Of a DNA stretch of 64,000 nt, positions 10,175 to 22,600 are shown in pieces; the first letter of the stretch is position 1, and every line of letters begins with the position of its first letter. The notes under the pieces were generated by a model. The model saw only the letters and a list, made by a program, of their open reading frames with translations. It was not told where the DNA came from and searched no databases. Both the position numbers and the translations under genes were made by a program. This stretch comes from Tillandsia leiboldiana (Eukaryota > Streptophyta > Magnoliopsida > Poales > Bromeliaceae). The DNA lies in the NCBI GenBank assembly GCA_029204045.2, contig CM055080.1:5784485-5848484 (forward strand), written 5' to 3'.

Positions 10175-12151
10175 ATGACAACTAGATCAGGAGTACCATT
10201 TAGGAATCCCAATCCTGATGACCAAAATGACCCAATAAAACAAATTTTGGAAAAGTTAAATGAATTATCCACCGACATTCATGACATCCAAGATAGGGTT
10301 ACTACCCTAGAGACAAACTTTGAGAGACTTTCAACACAAAACACCGTTACCTCTGGGATAGATCCACAAGCATCAGCAGCACGCACATCACAATCGCGTG
10401 AACTTCCACACATGCCTAGAACTAATCCTCTTTTTCGAGAAACTGGAACTTTCGTTTTTCAAAATGACATAACAAAAAAAGTTAAAATTGATGCACCCAC
10501 TTTTGATGGAAAATTTGATCCTAAAGCTTTCCCAGACTGGCTCGTTGATATGGACCACTATTTTGACTGGTATGAAATGTCCGACAATCGACGAGTCCGT
10601 TTTGCTAAAATGAAACTCACAGGCGCCGCCAAGCAATATTGGATTGGTGTCGAAAGACATTTAGAACGGCTTGGCCAAGAGCCTCTCGCTTTGTGGGCTG
10701 AAATGAAGGCTAAATTGAGAGAGAAATACTTGCCAAGCACGTACAAGCAACAGTTGTACGATCAATTGAATGCTATTCGGCAAGGTTCTCTTTCAGTTGC
10801 CGATTATATAGCCAAATTTGATGAGATGAATGTCCGCTGTGATGTTCGAGAAGAAGAAGAGCGAACTCTCTCGCGGTTCCGCAATGGGTTGCGTGAAGAA
10901 TTGCAGCGTGAAATTGCGCCACACAGAGTCGCAACTGTTGAGCAGACCGTTCAACTTGCGTTAGAATATGAAAAATATTTAAAAGCACCTGCTCGACGAT
11001 TCACGGGAAAATGGCCTGATAGGAACACAAAGAACACCGGCACAAGTTTCAACACTAATAAAACAAACAATTTTCAAAATCGACAAAATCATAATTTTAA
11101 GGGTAAAGGTTTAGCCGCAGATGAAACCAAACGAGGAAATGCACAGGGTAGGTGTTTTAACTGTTACCAAATAGGTCATTACGCCTATGAATGCCCAAAG
11201 CAGAACATGCTTGTTCAGCCAAATGGTGAAGATTTTGAAAATCTAGAGGAAGTCACACATACTACCGATGAACTTCCTAGTGACGAAGAGGTGTTAGAAT
11301 TAAATGAGTTTGATGAAAACACAGCTTTACAAATCATGCGTTGTGTTCTAATCCAACCTAGAAAAGATGATGATTGGAGACGCACTTCCATTTTTCACAC
11401 CTACACAAAATGTGAAGATAAAAGCTGTAAGGTCATTATTGATGGTGGTAGTTGCATCAATGTCATTTATGAGGTTACAATAGGATGCCTAAACCTCAAA
11501 ACCGAGCCACATCCTAATCCTTACAAGGTTGCATGGGTAGATAAAACCACTATGCCCATTACAAAATGTTGTTTGGTCCCGCTTCACTTTGCTACTTATT
11601 CGGACCAGATTTGGTGTGATGTCCTACCTATGGATGTCGCTCACGTGCTTTTAGGAAGACCCTGGCTCTATGATCTTTCTATCACACACTATGGTCGACC
11701 TAACACTTATGTTTTTGCCCATAATGGAAAGAAAATTATTTTGAACCCAGGTAAACCCTCTCAACAAAAGTTTGTATCAAAAAGCACCAACTTTTCAAAG
11801 GATTCGGGTCAAAATTGGGTCAAAGATTTTAAAAACTCTCCATCACAAATTGAATCAACAAAACCTCTTCACATTCTCAATAAAAGACAATTTTGCAAAG
11901 AAATTGATTCTAAAATTATTTATGCTTTAATTGTTAAAGAGGTTTCTGATTCACTTGAACCTTTTGAGACCCCTTTAAGGATCAAAATCCTTATTTCTGA
12001 ATTTAGTGACCTTGCACCTAAAGAATTGCCCGATGAACTTCCCACACTTAGGGATATACAACACACAATAAACCCGGTCCCCGGTTCATCTTTACCAAAT
12101 TTAACACACTATAGAATGAATCCGAAAGAGCATGCTAAATTGAGACGTTAG
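10175..12151 (+). CDS. Element A gag-protease and start of RT, 658-aa ORF
   Basis: Retrotransposon capsid protein, nucleocapsid and protease in one frame. The capsid (Retrotrans_gag-type) domain covers roughly residues 110-270 (FDGKFDPKAFPDWLVDM, YWIGVERHLERLG). A CCHC zinc knuckle CFNCYQIGHYAYEC lies near 330. The aspartic protease follows with DGGS near 430 in place of the usual D-S/T-G core, and LLGRPWLYD near 490. After a linker it enters the N-terminal part of the RT region (HYRMNPKEH). The ATG lies just after the primer-binding site. The frame ends at a TAG (12149-12151) that is a sense codon in element B, so the normal gag-pol polyprotein is cut here. Confidence 0.9.
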   Translation: MTTRSGVPFRNPNPDDQNDPIKQILEKLNELSTDIHDIQDRVTTLETNFERLSTQNTVTSGIDPQASAARTSQSRELPHMPRTNPLFRETGTFVFQNDITKKVKIDAPTFDGKFDPKAFPDWLVDMDHYFDWYEMSDNRRVRFAKMKLTGAAKQYWIGVERHLERLGQEPLALWAEMKAKLREKYLPSTYKQQLYDQLNAIRQGSLSVADYIAKFDEMNVRCDVREEEERTLSRFRNGLREELQREIAPHRVATVEQTVQLALEYEKYLKAPARRFTGKWPDRNTKNTGTSFNTNKTNNFQNRQNHNFKGKGLAADETKRGNAQGRCFNCYQIGHYAYECPKQNMLVQPNGEDFENLEEVTHTTDELPSDEEVLELNEFDENTALQIMRCVLIQPRKDDDWRRTSIFHTYTKCEDKSCKVIIDGGSCINVIYEVTIGCLNLKTEPHPNPYKVAWVDKTTMPITKCCLVPLHFATYSDQIWCDVLPMDVAHVLLGRPWLYDLSITHYGRPNTYVFAHNGKKIILNPGKPSQQKFVSKSTNFSKDSGQNWVKDFKNSPSQIESTKPLHILNKRQFCKEIDSKIIYALIVKEVSDSLEPFETPLRIKILISEFSDLAPKELPDELPTLRDIQHTINPVPGSSLPNLTHYRMNPKEHAKLRR

Positions 12152-12928
12152 GTAGATGATTTGATTAAGAAGGGTTTTGTGTGGGAAAGCATGAGTCCAT
12201 GCGCAGTACCGGCACTACTCACACCAAAAATGGACGAAAGTTGGTGAATGTGCATTGACAATCGAGCCATTAATAAAATCACGATTAAGTATCGGTTCCC
12301 AATTCCACGTTTGGATGACATGCTAGACATGATGGCTGGGGCGACCATATTCACAAAACTTGATCTTCGCAGTGGTTACCATCAAATTCGGCTTAGACCT
12401 GGAGACAAGTGGAAAACCGCATTCAAGACGAAGGAAGGTTTGTACGAGTGGCTAGTCATGCCGTTTGGTCTGACAAACGCCTCAAGCACCTTCATGAGGG
12501 TTATGAACCAGGTTTTTAGGCCCTTTATTGGTAAATTTTTTGTTGTGTATTTTGATGATATTTTGATTTATAGTCGAACCGATGATGAACACTTAGATCA
12601 TATTCGCCAAGTTTTTGAAGTATTAAGAAAAGAAAAAAATTTCATTCATATTAAAAAATGTTCTTTCATGCAACCTCGAGTTATCTTTTTGGGATTTGTT
12701 GTCTCAAAAGACGGGGTATCGGCAGACCCAGAAAAAGTGAGAGCAATTAAGGAATGGCCTGAACCTAAAGATATTCATGATGTTAGGAGTTTTCATGGCC
12801 TAGCAACTTTCTATCGTAGGTTCATTAGATGTTTTAGTACTATAATGACTCCCATTACAAATTGTTTGAAAAAAGGTGAGTTTAAATGGACAAAATCAGC
12901 CACAAAAGCTTTCGAAGAAATTAAATAA
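12152..12928 (+). pseudogene. Element A reverse transcriptase, broken
   Basis: Continues the same frame after the TAG, with a further in-frame TGA at 12245-12247 where element B has an arginine codon. The core is clear: FTKLDLRSGYHQI, PFGLTNASSTF, the catalytic VYFDDILIYS near 12550, and FLGFVVSKDGVS. It ends at a TAA at 12926-12928 in the region that connects RT to RNase H. The longest piece, 12248-12928, is 226 aa. Confidence 0.88.
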
Positions 12929-14144
12929 AAAATGACAAAGGCACCCGTTTTGAAATTACCTGATTTTGAAAAGTTTTTGAAGTTTCTTGTGACGCCTCAG
13001 GGGTAGGAATAGGTGGAGTTTTAAACCAAGAAGGTCATCCTATAGCCTATTTTAGTGAAAAATTGATTGAAGCCAAGCAAAAGTACTTCACTTATGATAA
13101 AGAATTATATGCGGTAGTTCAGACACTAAGATTTTGGAGACACTATCTGTTACCTAGAGAGTTTATTTTATTTTTCGATCATCAAGCTCTTAGGTATCTA
13201 AACTCACAAAAGAAATTAAATTTGAGGCACGCAAAGTGGGTTGAGTATTTGCAAGAATATACTTTTGTGTTAAAACATCGAGCCGGAATAGAAAATAAAG
13301 CCGCCGACGAATTAAGTCAAGTTGTTGTAACTTTAAATAGTGTTGGCGTAAATGTAATTGGGTTCAATAGCATTAAGGCAGACTATTCCTCATGCCCTGA
13401 CTTTAGCGAGATCTATTCATCAATTTTAGAGGGTAAACCCACGAACACTGATTTTGTCATTCGGGATGGATTTCTTTTTCGGGGTAGTTGTTTATGCATT
13501 CCACAAGATTCTTTAAGAGATTTTGTTGTGTGGGAATTGCACGTAGGAGGATTGGCCGGACACTTTGGTCGAGACAAAACCATCTCTATGGTTGAGGATC
13601 GATTCTATTGGTCAAGTCTCCGACGGGATGTCGCGCGCATTGTGGCACGGTGTGGAATGTGTCAAAAGGCCAAGGGTGGTCGAAAAAAGGCAGGGTTGTA
13701 TACGCCTTTACCTGTACCATTTTCTCCTTGGCAAGATTTAAGCATGGATTTCGTTCTAGGTCTACCAAAAACAATTAGAAAATACGATTCGATCCTCGTT
13801 GTGGTTGACCGATTTTCGAAAATGGCTTATTTTATCCCGTCGCAAAACTTCAGACGCTACACATGTTGCGAAAATTTTTGCATCTGAAATTGTGCGCCTT
13901 CATGGGTTACCAAAATCAATTGTGAGTGATAGAGATGTTCGATTTGTTAGTTACTTCTGGAAAACTATGGAAAATTGTGGGAACCAAATTGCTTTTCTTA
14001 TCTTCACATCATCCTCAGACCGATGGTCAAACTGAGCTTGTCAATAGGAGTTTGGGAAACCTTCTTAGATGTCTTGTCAGGAAAACATTAAAAATTGGAA
14101 TTTTATATTACCACAAGCAGAATTTGCATATAATAGTTCTGTAA
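12929..14144 (+). pseudogene. Element A RNase H and integrase, frameshifted
   Basis: Compared with element B, one A is missing near 12970, shifting the frame before RNase H. The piece 13063-13887 then reads RNase H (YDKELYAVVQTLRFWRHYL, FFDHQALRYL) and the integrase zinc region (AGHFGRDKT, CGMCQKAKGGRK). The integrase core begins MDFVLGLP. Single- or double-base deletions near 13837, 13967 and 14082 shift the frame three more times; SDRDVRF and HHPQTDGQTE of the catalytic core lie in different frames. Confidence 0.87.
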
Positions 14145-14623
14145 ATCGAACAACTGAAATGAGCCATTTTGAAATAGTCACAGGATATAATCCAAAGAAA
14201 CCTATTGATTTGATACCCCTTCCCTTAGAACATAGGCCAAGTGAATATGCATTTTCATTTGCACAACACATGAGAGATTTACATCATGAAATTCGCAGGA
14301 AAATAATTTTAAGTAATGAAAATTATAAAAGAGGTGTTGATGAACGTCGACGAGAAATTGAATTTAATACAGGAGACATGGTGATGGTTCGAGTTAAACC
14401 TGAAAGGCTTCCGCAAGGAGCTATTAGAAAATTGCACGCGAAGAACATGGGTCCGTTTAAAATTCTTACGAAGATCGGATCTAATGCCTATCTGTTGGAT
14501 TTACCATCTAACATGGGAATTAGCCCCATCTTCAATGTTGAGGACCTTACATTATTTCATTTTCCAGAAAATCAAAATTCACTTTTTCCTTCGCCATCTT
14601 CACCTGTTGTTTCTAGAACCTAA
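14069..14623 (+). pseudogene. Element A integrase C-terminal part
   Basis: 184 codons in one frame: AYNSSVNRTTEMSHFEIV of the integrase core, the GDMVMVRVKPERLP and GPFKILTKIGSNAYLLDLP segments typical of gypsy integrase C-termini, and NVEDLTLF. The terminal TAA (14621-14623) replaces a glutamine codon still present in element B. Confidence 0.85.
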
Positions 14624-14929
14624 TTGCAGAGAAAAAATGATATTGAGACAATCCTTGACGATCAAATTATAATGACAAAAGATGGTGGAGAGCGTAAATT
14701 TCTAGTCAAGAGGTTATATCGACCCAAGGAGGACGCAACGTGGATTTCCCAAAGCGAGCTCCAACAACTTAATCCGGAGCTTTATGAGGAGTACATCGTA
14801 GACAATTCGACGGAGTCTAATTTTTCAAAGGATGGGAGAATTGATGCAGACACGGTCCCGTTTCAGACTTATGTCCGTTGCCGCCGTCGTAAACCAAGTA
14901 TCTGGTTTGATGATGTGATCGCACCATGA
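14624..14929 (+). pseudogene. Element A chromodomain-like tail, ending inside the 3' LTR
   Basis: In frame with the preceding integrase piece after its TAA. ETILDDQIIMTKDGGERKFL followed by VKRLYRPKEDATWISQ and LNPELYEEY fits the chromodomain-like tail of chromoviruses. The frame crosses the LTR boundary at 14842 and stops at TGA 14927-14929, so the last 28 or so codons, including an arginine cluster and the end IWFDDVIAP, are encoded by the LTR. Confidence 0.8.
14827..14841 (+). other. Polypurine tract of element A
   Basis: AAAGGATGGGAGAAT directly precedes the 3' LTR and is the expected primer for plus-strand DNA synthesis. Confidence 0.75.
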
Positions 14930-16071
14930 TTCAAGACATTGGATGCGACTCAAGTTCGAACCAGCTTTGCATGGTTCGAGATAGATTTAGATATTTTAGT
15001 TATTATTTTCTAGATAACAATCTAGATAGATTTAGTTATTATTTCCTGTTACCATATTTATCAGATTGAATTTGTTAGAAGGAAACTCTATAAGTATGAT
15101 TTTGACGATAAGTACGAGGGATGAATTATTAATATGAAAATTTCAGTTTTCTTTTGAGACCCGTTCTCTCAAGTTTTCCTTCGCGATTTTGCGTCGACCG
15201 GAGTGAATCCGTAGGGAGTGAGTCCCTTCATCTTAATCTTTTTTGTTTCCTATTTGATTCAAGTATTTACTTGCGAAATTCTCACGCCGTTTGATCAAGA
15301 AACGAAGAAAATAAACTTATTGAATCGTTTTCTTTAACGGGTTAAAACCCGCGAAAACGCGGTTCATTAAGTTTCTCAAGGCCTACGACAAAGAAAAACC
15401 GTACAAAAGGAAAAAAAAAATAAATCCGGACATAATAAAAGAAGAAAAGCCGGAAAAGAAAAAAAAAAAAAAAAAAAAAAAAAGGAAAAAGAGATCGCAT
15501 CAAGAAAAAAAAAAAGAGAAAAATTCCTCCGCTAAATCCGATCGAGTTGTGCGAAGATGTCATCCGCCGACACGCAATGAACGAAGGCCTCGTCACGTGC
15601 CCTAATCGTCATCGTCCACTGTTACGACTATATCGACTACGCTTCATCACCTTGGACGTTGGGGATTTATCGTCATCTTCATCTCTGTTAAACCTAATTC
15701 TCTCGGTCCCTCTTTCCTTCTTTTTTGATTTCTTCTTTTTCTTCCTCGTCCTAAAACTTTCGTTTTTCCCACAGATATTACTTCAACAGAGACGGTATTG
15801 GATTGATAGGAGGGAATTTAACGATTCTGTTCAGCGCTTGCAATCGATAATTTCGCCCACAAATCGATCGTACAAATTTCCATCCCGATTTTTCTACTTT
15901 AAATTAAATTTTCGTTTGGGTTTTAACGCACTGTTTTTTTATATTTATTCTTATGTTATTTTCTCTCGAATCCGTATGTTAAGTCTCGTTATGCCTAAAC
16001 ATATAATTACATTAGAGTTTTCAACTAATCGGATTTTGCATTCGGATTTCTAAACTCTTTCTCCTGCATCA
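14842..16071 (+). repeat. Element A 3' LTR
   Basis: Begins TGATGCAGACACGG and ends CTCCTGCATCA, followed by the CGTAC duplication. It lacks the hAT insertion seen in the 5' LTR and contains a long poly-A run near 15460. Confidence 0.92.
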
Positions 16072-16076
16072 CGTAC

Positions 16077-16609
16077 GACAAAAAAAAAAAAAAAAAAAGA
16101 AAGAAAGCCGTACAAAAGATAAAAAGAAAAATAAAGAAAGAAAAAAGGAAAATTGAAAAGAAAAAAAAATCCACCGCTAAATCCGATAGAGTTGCGCGAA
16201 GACGTCATCCGCCCACACGCAATCAACGAGGGCCTCGCCGCATGCCCTAATCTTCATCGTCCGCTGATACGACTACATCGACTACGCTTCGTCGCCTTGG
16301 ACGTTGGATATTATTTCAACAGAGACTTTACTGGATTGATCGGTAGGAAATTGACGATTCTGTTCATCGCTTGCATTCGATAATTCCGAATGCAGATCCC
16401 TTGATGGTACAAATTCCCATCCCGGTTTTTCTATTTTAAATTTAATTTTCGTTTGGGTTTTAGCGCGTTGTTTTATGATATTCATTCTTAAGTTATTTTT
16501 CTTTCGAATCCGTCTTTTAAGTCTTGTTGTGCCTAAACATATAATTATATTAGAGTTCTCAACTAATAGGATTTTGTATTTGGATTTCTAAACTCTTTCT
16601 CCTACATCA
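16077..16609 (+). repeat. Element B 5' LTR, second part
   Basis: Resumes the LTR interrupted at 8572; the CGTAC at 16072-16076 is the duplicated target. It ends CTACATCA, followed by ATTTGGTATCAGAGC, the element B primer-binding site (16614-16625). Confidence 0.88.
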
Positions 16610-16639
16610 GATTTGGTATCAGAGCCTTAGGTTTGCATC

Positions 16640-19600
16640 ATGACAATTAGATCAGGGGTACCGTTTAGGAATCCCAAACCTGATGACCCAAATGATCCAA
16701 TAAAACAAATTTTGGAAAAGTTAAATGAATTATCCATCGACATTCATGACATCCGAGATAGGGTTACTACCTTAGAGACAAACTCTGAGAGACTTTCAGC
16801 ACAAAACACTGTTACTTCTGGGATAGATCCTCCGCAAGCATCAGCAGCACGCACATCACAACCGCGTGAACTTCAACACATGCCTAGAACTAATCCTCTT
16901 TTTCGAGAAATCGAAACTTTTGTTTTTCAAGATGACATAACAAAAAAAAGTTAAAATTGATGCACACACCTTTGATGGAAAATTTGATTTTAAAGCTTTC
17001 ACAGACTGGCTCGTTGATATGGACCAATATTTTGACTAGTATGAAATGTCCGACAATCGACGAGTCCATTTTGCTAAAATGAAACTCACAGATGCCACCA
17101 AGTAATATTGGATTGGTGTCGAAAGACATTTAGAACGGCTTGGCCAAGAGACTATCGCCTTGTGGGCTGAAATGAAGGCTAAATTGAGAGAGAAATACTT
17201 GCCAAGCACGTACAAGCAAGGATTAAAGTGCCGTGGCACGGGAGTGTGCCGGCCGTTGCCTGGCACGATACAGCACAGGCACGCTTGCGTGCCGACACAT
17301 GACACGCTTGCATGCCGACGGGCACGCACAACCTCCTAGTGGTACGCTTTGGCACGATCTTATTTTAGCTTTTTCTGTCCAATAAGACTTTAGAATGTTA
17401 TTTTAAAAGTTTTAAAGCAATATTTATTAATTTTGGCTATATATTGATTTGTCTTGATCTAATGTCAATAATAACTTACTAACTTACTAGTTAATAGCTT
17501 AATATAGTAGTAGTATTCTTTATAGGTCAAGTTAAATGCAACTACAACTTTAGAGAAAATTATTTTTTCTTTAAATTTTTATAAAAATTTGCAAGATCCA
17601 TTCGTATTGATTTGATGAAAGATCATATAATAACTAGACTAAACTAGAATGAGACCCCAAGTGCATTGATAGTTTTTTTTCATTTTCAAATTTTTATAAA
17701 ATATTTATGAAAAATTAAAGAAATTTATTTTTTCTAAAATTTTTAAAAAAATTATAAAATCTGTCCATAAAAATTTAATAATAAACCATACTATGAATAA
17801 ATTAAGCAATAATAAAAATTGATTAACTTTTTTTTTTTGGTTTATCTTTTATTTTTTAGAATTTTAAAAATTATAAAATATAAATCTGAGAAAATTATTT
17901 TTTAAAAAATTTTTATGGAAAATTTGTAAGTTCATCCAAGAAAATTAATTTTTCTTAAATTTAAATAAGAAAACTTGTGCAATTTATTTATGAAAATTTA
18001 ACACTAAACCATGTGACATATACATTAAATAAATTCAAATATCAATTGTTTCTATTTAGTTTTCGATTTTATTAGAATTCTCATATTTCTAAATCTAATA
18101 ATAAAATTTTCAGACTTAAGAATGTCTTAAATCTCGCACAAAATACTAAATTCGTACAAAAAAATTAAAAATGGACTTTATAATGATTAAATCAAGTGGA
18201 TATATTTTCAGATTTTTGTAAATTGTTAATAAAAATTTGTATAATTTCATATTTCTTTACAAAAGAAATTTTACAAGTTAAATATATTCTAAATGTATGA
18301 AAAAAAAATTTAAGTTGTAAATTTCTTGACTTACCTAATAAGTAGATCTTCGATTTTACTATATTTTTACTTTTTCTTTTAAGATCGAAGTAATAAAAAA
18401 ATAATAAGAGATTGAAAGGAAAAACTAAAAAAAAAAATTATGAGAAAAAAGGGAAGAAAATAAAAGAAAGGAAAAAAATAGAGTAAGAGATGTGAGAGAA
18501 AAGAAAAAAAAGCGCAGAATAGAAGAAAAGGTAAAAATAAAAAGAAGAAAATAGAGAGAGGGATAAAGGTCTTTTCAAGAAACCAAAAAATACAAAAGGT
18601 TGAAGTAAAAAAAAAAAATTAAAAACACTTTGTGTCTGTGTGGGCACGCAGCGGCACGTACCGTGATACTCTCTGGGTATCGCTGTCTCGTTCGATACTC
18701 AGAGGGTATCGCGGTACAGGAGGGCCAAGAGAGACCCCCCTGTACCGTGGCGCTTAATTGGTGGCACGATACGTATCGCTCCGTGCCGTAAGGCACAGAT
18801 GGATACTTAATTCCTTGCGTACAAGCAATAGTTGTATGATCAATTGAATGCTGTTCGGCAAGGTTCTCTTTCAGTTGCCGATTATATAGCCAAATTTGAT
18901 AAGATGAATGTCCGCATGATGTTCGAGAAGAAGAAGAGCGGACTCTCTCGCGTTTCTGCAATGGGTTGCGTGGGGAATTGCAACGCAAAATTGCGCCACA
19001 CAGAGTCGCAACTGTTGAGCAAGCCTTTCAACTTGCATTAGAATATGAAAAATATTTAAAAGTGCCATTTCGACGATTGACAGGAAAATGGCCTCACAAG
19101 AATACAAAGAACACTGACACGAATTTCAACACCAATAAAACAAACAATTTTCAAAATCAACAAAATCATAATTTTAAAGGTAAAGATTTAGCCACAGATG
19201 AAATCAACGAGGAAATGCACAGGGTAGGTATTTTAATTGTCACCAAATGGGTCACTACGCCTATGAATGTCCAAAGCGGAACATGCTTGTTCAGCCAGAT
19301 AGTGAAGATTTTGAAAATCTAGAGGAAGTCACACATACTACCGATGAACTTCCTAGTGACGAAGAGGTGCTAGAATTAAATGAGTTTGATGAAAACGCAA
19401 CTTTACAAATCATGCGTTGTGTTCTAACCCAACCTAGAAAAGAGGATAATTGGAGACACTTCCATTTTTCACACCTACACAAAATATGGGGATAAAAGCC
19501 GTAAGGTTATCATTGATGGTGGTAGTTGCATCAACGTCATTTCTGAGGTTGCAATAGGATGCCTAAACCTCAAAACCGGCCCACATCCTAATCCCTACAA

Positions 19601-22600
19601 GGACGCGTGGGTAGACAAAACCACTGTGCCCATTACGAAACGTTGTTTGGTCTCGCTTCACTTTACTACTTATTCAGACCAGATTTGATGTGATATCCTA
19701 CCTATGGATGTCGCTCACGTGCTTTTAGAAAGACCCTGGCTCTATGATCTTTCTGTCACACACTATGGTCAATCTAACACCTATGTTTTTGCCCATAATG
19801 GAAAGAAAATTATTTTGAACCCAGCTAAACCGTCTCAACAAAAGTTTTTATCAAAAAGCACCAATTTTTCAAAAGATTCGGGTCCAAGTTCGGGCAAAGA
19901 TTTTAAAAACTCTCCATCGTAAATTGAATCAACAAAACCTCTTCACATTCTCAATAAAAGACAATTTTGCAAAAAAAAATTAATTCTAAAATTGTTTATG
20001 CTTTAATTGTTAAAGAGGTTTCTGATTCACTTGAACCTTTTGAGACCCCCCCTTTAATGATCAAAACCCTTATTTCTGAATTTAGTGACCTTGCACTTGA
20101 AGAATTGCCCGATGAACTTCCCCTACTTAGGGATATACAACATGCAATAGACCTAATCTCCGGTTCATCTTTACCAAATTTACCACACTACAGAAAGAAT
20201 CCGAAAGAGCATGCTGAATTGAGACATCCGGTAGATGATTTGATTAGGAAGGGTTTTGTGAGGGAGAGCATGAGTCCATGCGCAGTACCGACACTACTCA
20301 CACCAAAAAAGGACGGAAGTTGGCGTATGTGCGTTGACAATCGAGCCATTAATAAAATCACAATTAAGTATCTGTTTCCAATTTCACGTTTGGATGACAT
20401 GCTAGACATGATGGCTGGGGCGACCATGTTCACAAAACTTGACCTTCGCAGTGGTGACCATCAGATTCGGCTTTAGGCCTGGAGACGAGTGGAAAACCGC
20501 ATTCAAGATGGAGAAAGGTTTGTACGAGTGGCTAGCCATACCATTTGGTATGACAAATGCCCTGAGCACCTTCATGAGGGTTATGAACCAGGTTTTTAGG
20601 CCCTTTATTGGCAATTTTTTGGTTGTGTATTTTGATGATATTTTGATTTATAGTCGAACCGATGATGAACACTCAGATCCTATTCACCAAGTTTTTGAAG
20701 TATTAAGAAAAGAAAAAATTTTCATTCATATTAAAAAATGTTCTTTCATGCAACCTTGAGTTATCTTTTTGGGATTTGTTGTATCAAAAGGCGGGGTATC
20801 GACTGACCTAGAAAAGGTGAGAGCAATTAGGAAATGGCTTGAACCTAAAGATATTCATGATGTTAAAGATATTCATGGATGTTAGGAGTTTTCATGGCCT
20901 AGCAACTTTCTATCGTAGGTTCATTAGATGCTTTGGTACTATAATGGCTCCTATTACAAATTGTTTGAAAAAAGGTGAGTTTAAATGGACAAAATCAGCC
21001 ACAAAAGCTTTCGAACAAATTAAAGAAAAAATTACAAAGGCACCCGTTTTGAAATTACCTAATTTTGAAAAAGTTTTTGAAGTTTCTTGTGATGCCTCAG
21101 GGGTAGGAATAGGTGGAGTTTTAAACCAAGAAGGCCATCCTATAGCCTATTTTAGTGAAAATTTGAATGAAGCCAAGCAAAAGTACTCCACTTATGATAA
21201 AGAATTGTATGCGATGCACTAAAATTTTGGAGACACTATCTGTTACCTAGAGAGTTTATTTTATTTTCCGACCTAGAGAGTTTATTTTATTTTTCGATCA
21301 TCAAGCTCTTAGGTATCTAAACTCACAAAAGAAATTAAATTTGAGGCATGCAAAGTTGGTCGAGTATTTGCAAGAATATACTTTTGTGTTAAAACATCGA
21401 GAGCCGAAATAGATAATAAAGCCACCGACGCATTGAGTCAAGTTGTTGTAACTTTAAATGTTGGCGTAAATGTAATTGGATTCGATAGCATTAAGGCAAA
21501 ATATCCCTCATGTTCTGACTTTAGCGAGATCTATTCATCAATTTTAGAGAGTAAACCCACGAACACTAATTTTGTCATTCGAGATGGATTTCTTTTTTGG
21601 GATAGTTGTATATGTGCATTCCACAAGGTTCTTTGAGAGATTTTGTTGTGGGAATTGCACGCAGGAGGATTGGTCGGACACTTTGGGCGAGACAAAACCA
21701 TCTCTATGGTTGAGGATCGATTCTATTGGCCAAGTCTCCCACAGGAGGTCGAACGCATTGTGGCATGGTGTGGGACGTGTCAAAAGGCCAAGGGTGGTCG
21801 AAAAAACGCAGGGTTGTATACACCTTTACCCGTACCATTTTCTCCTTGGTAAGATCTAAGCATGGATTTCATTCTAGGTCTACCAAAAACAATTAGAAAA
21901 CACAATTCGATCCTTGTTGTGGTTGACCGATTCTTGAAAATGGCTCATTTTATTTCCTGTCGCAAAACTTCCGACGCTACACATGTTGCGAAATTTTTTG
22001 TATTTGAAATTGTGCGCCTTCATGGATTACCAAAATCAATTGTAAGCGATAGAGATGTTTGATTTGTTAGTTACTTTTGGAAAACTTTGTGGAAGATTAT
22101 GGGAACCAAATTGTTTTTCTCATCTTCACATCACCCTCAGACCGATGGTCAAACTAAGGTTGTCAATAGGAGTTTGGAAAACCTTCTTAGATGTCTTGTA
22201 GGTGAGAACATTAAAAATTGGAATTTTATCTTACTGCAAGCAGAATTTGTATATAATAGTTCTGTAAATCGAACAACTGAAATGAGCCCTTATGAAATAG
22301 TCACAGGATATAATCCAAAGAAACCTATTGATTTGATACCCCTTCCCTTAGAGCATAGGCCAAGTGAATATGCATTTTTATTTGCACAGCACATGCGAGA
22401 CTTACATCATAAAATTCGCAAATAAATAATTTTAAGTAATGAAAATTATAAAAGGGGTGCTGATGAATGCTGGCGAGAAATTGAATTTAACTTGAGACAT
22501 GATGATGGTTCGAGTTAAACTTGAAAGGCTTCCGCAAGGGGCTATTAGAAAATTGCACGCAAAGAATATGGGTCTGTTTAAAATTCTTAAGAAGATCAGA

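Larger units (their letters stand above)
8573..16071 (+). mobile_element. Ty3/gypsy chromovirus-like element A (inner, nested in the B LTR)
   Basis: A complete 7.5-kb element: 5' LTR 8573-10144, primer-binding site 10149-10160, gag-pol from 10175, purine tract about 14827-14841, 3' LTR 14842-16071, and 5-bp target duplication CGTAC on both sides. The order gag, protease, RT, RNase H, integrase, chromodomain-like tail is that of Ty3/gypsy chromoviruses. It is no longer autonomous, since pol has several stops and frameshifts. The 5' LTR is about 340 bp longer than the 3' LTR because an hAT-type element sits in it. Confidence 0.93.
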
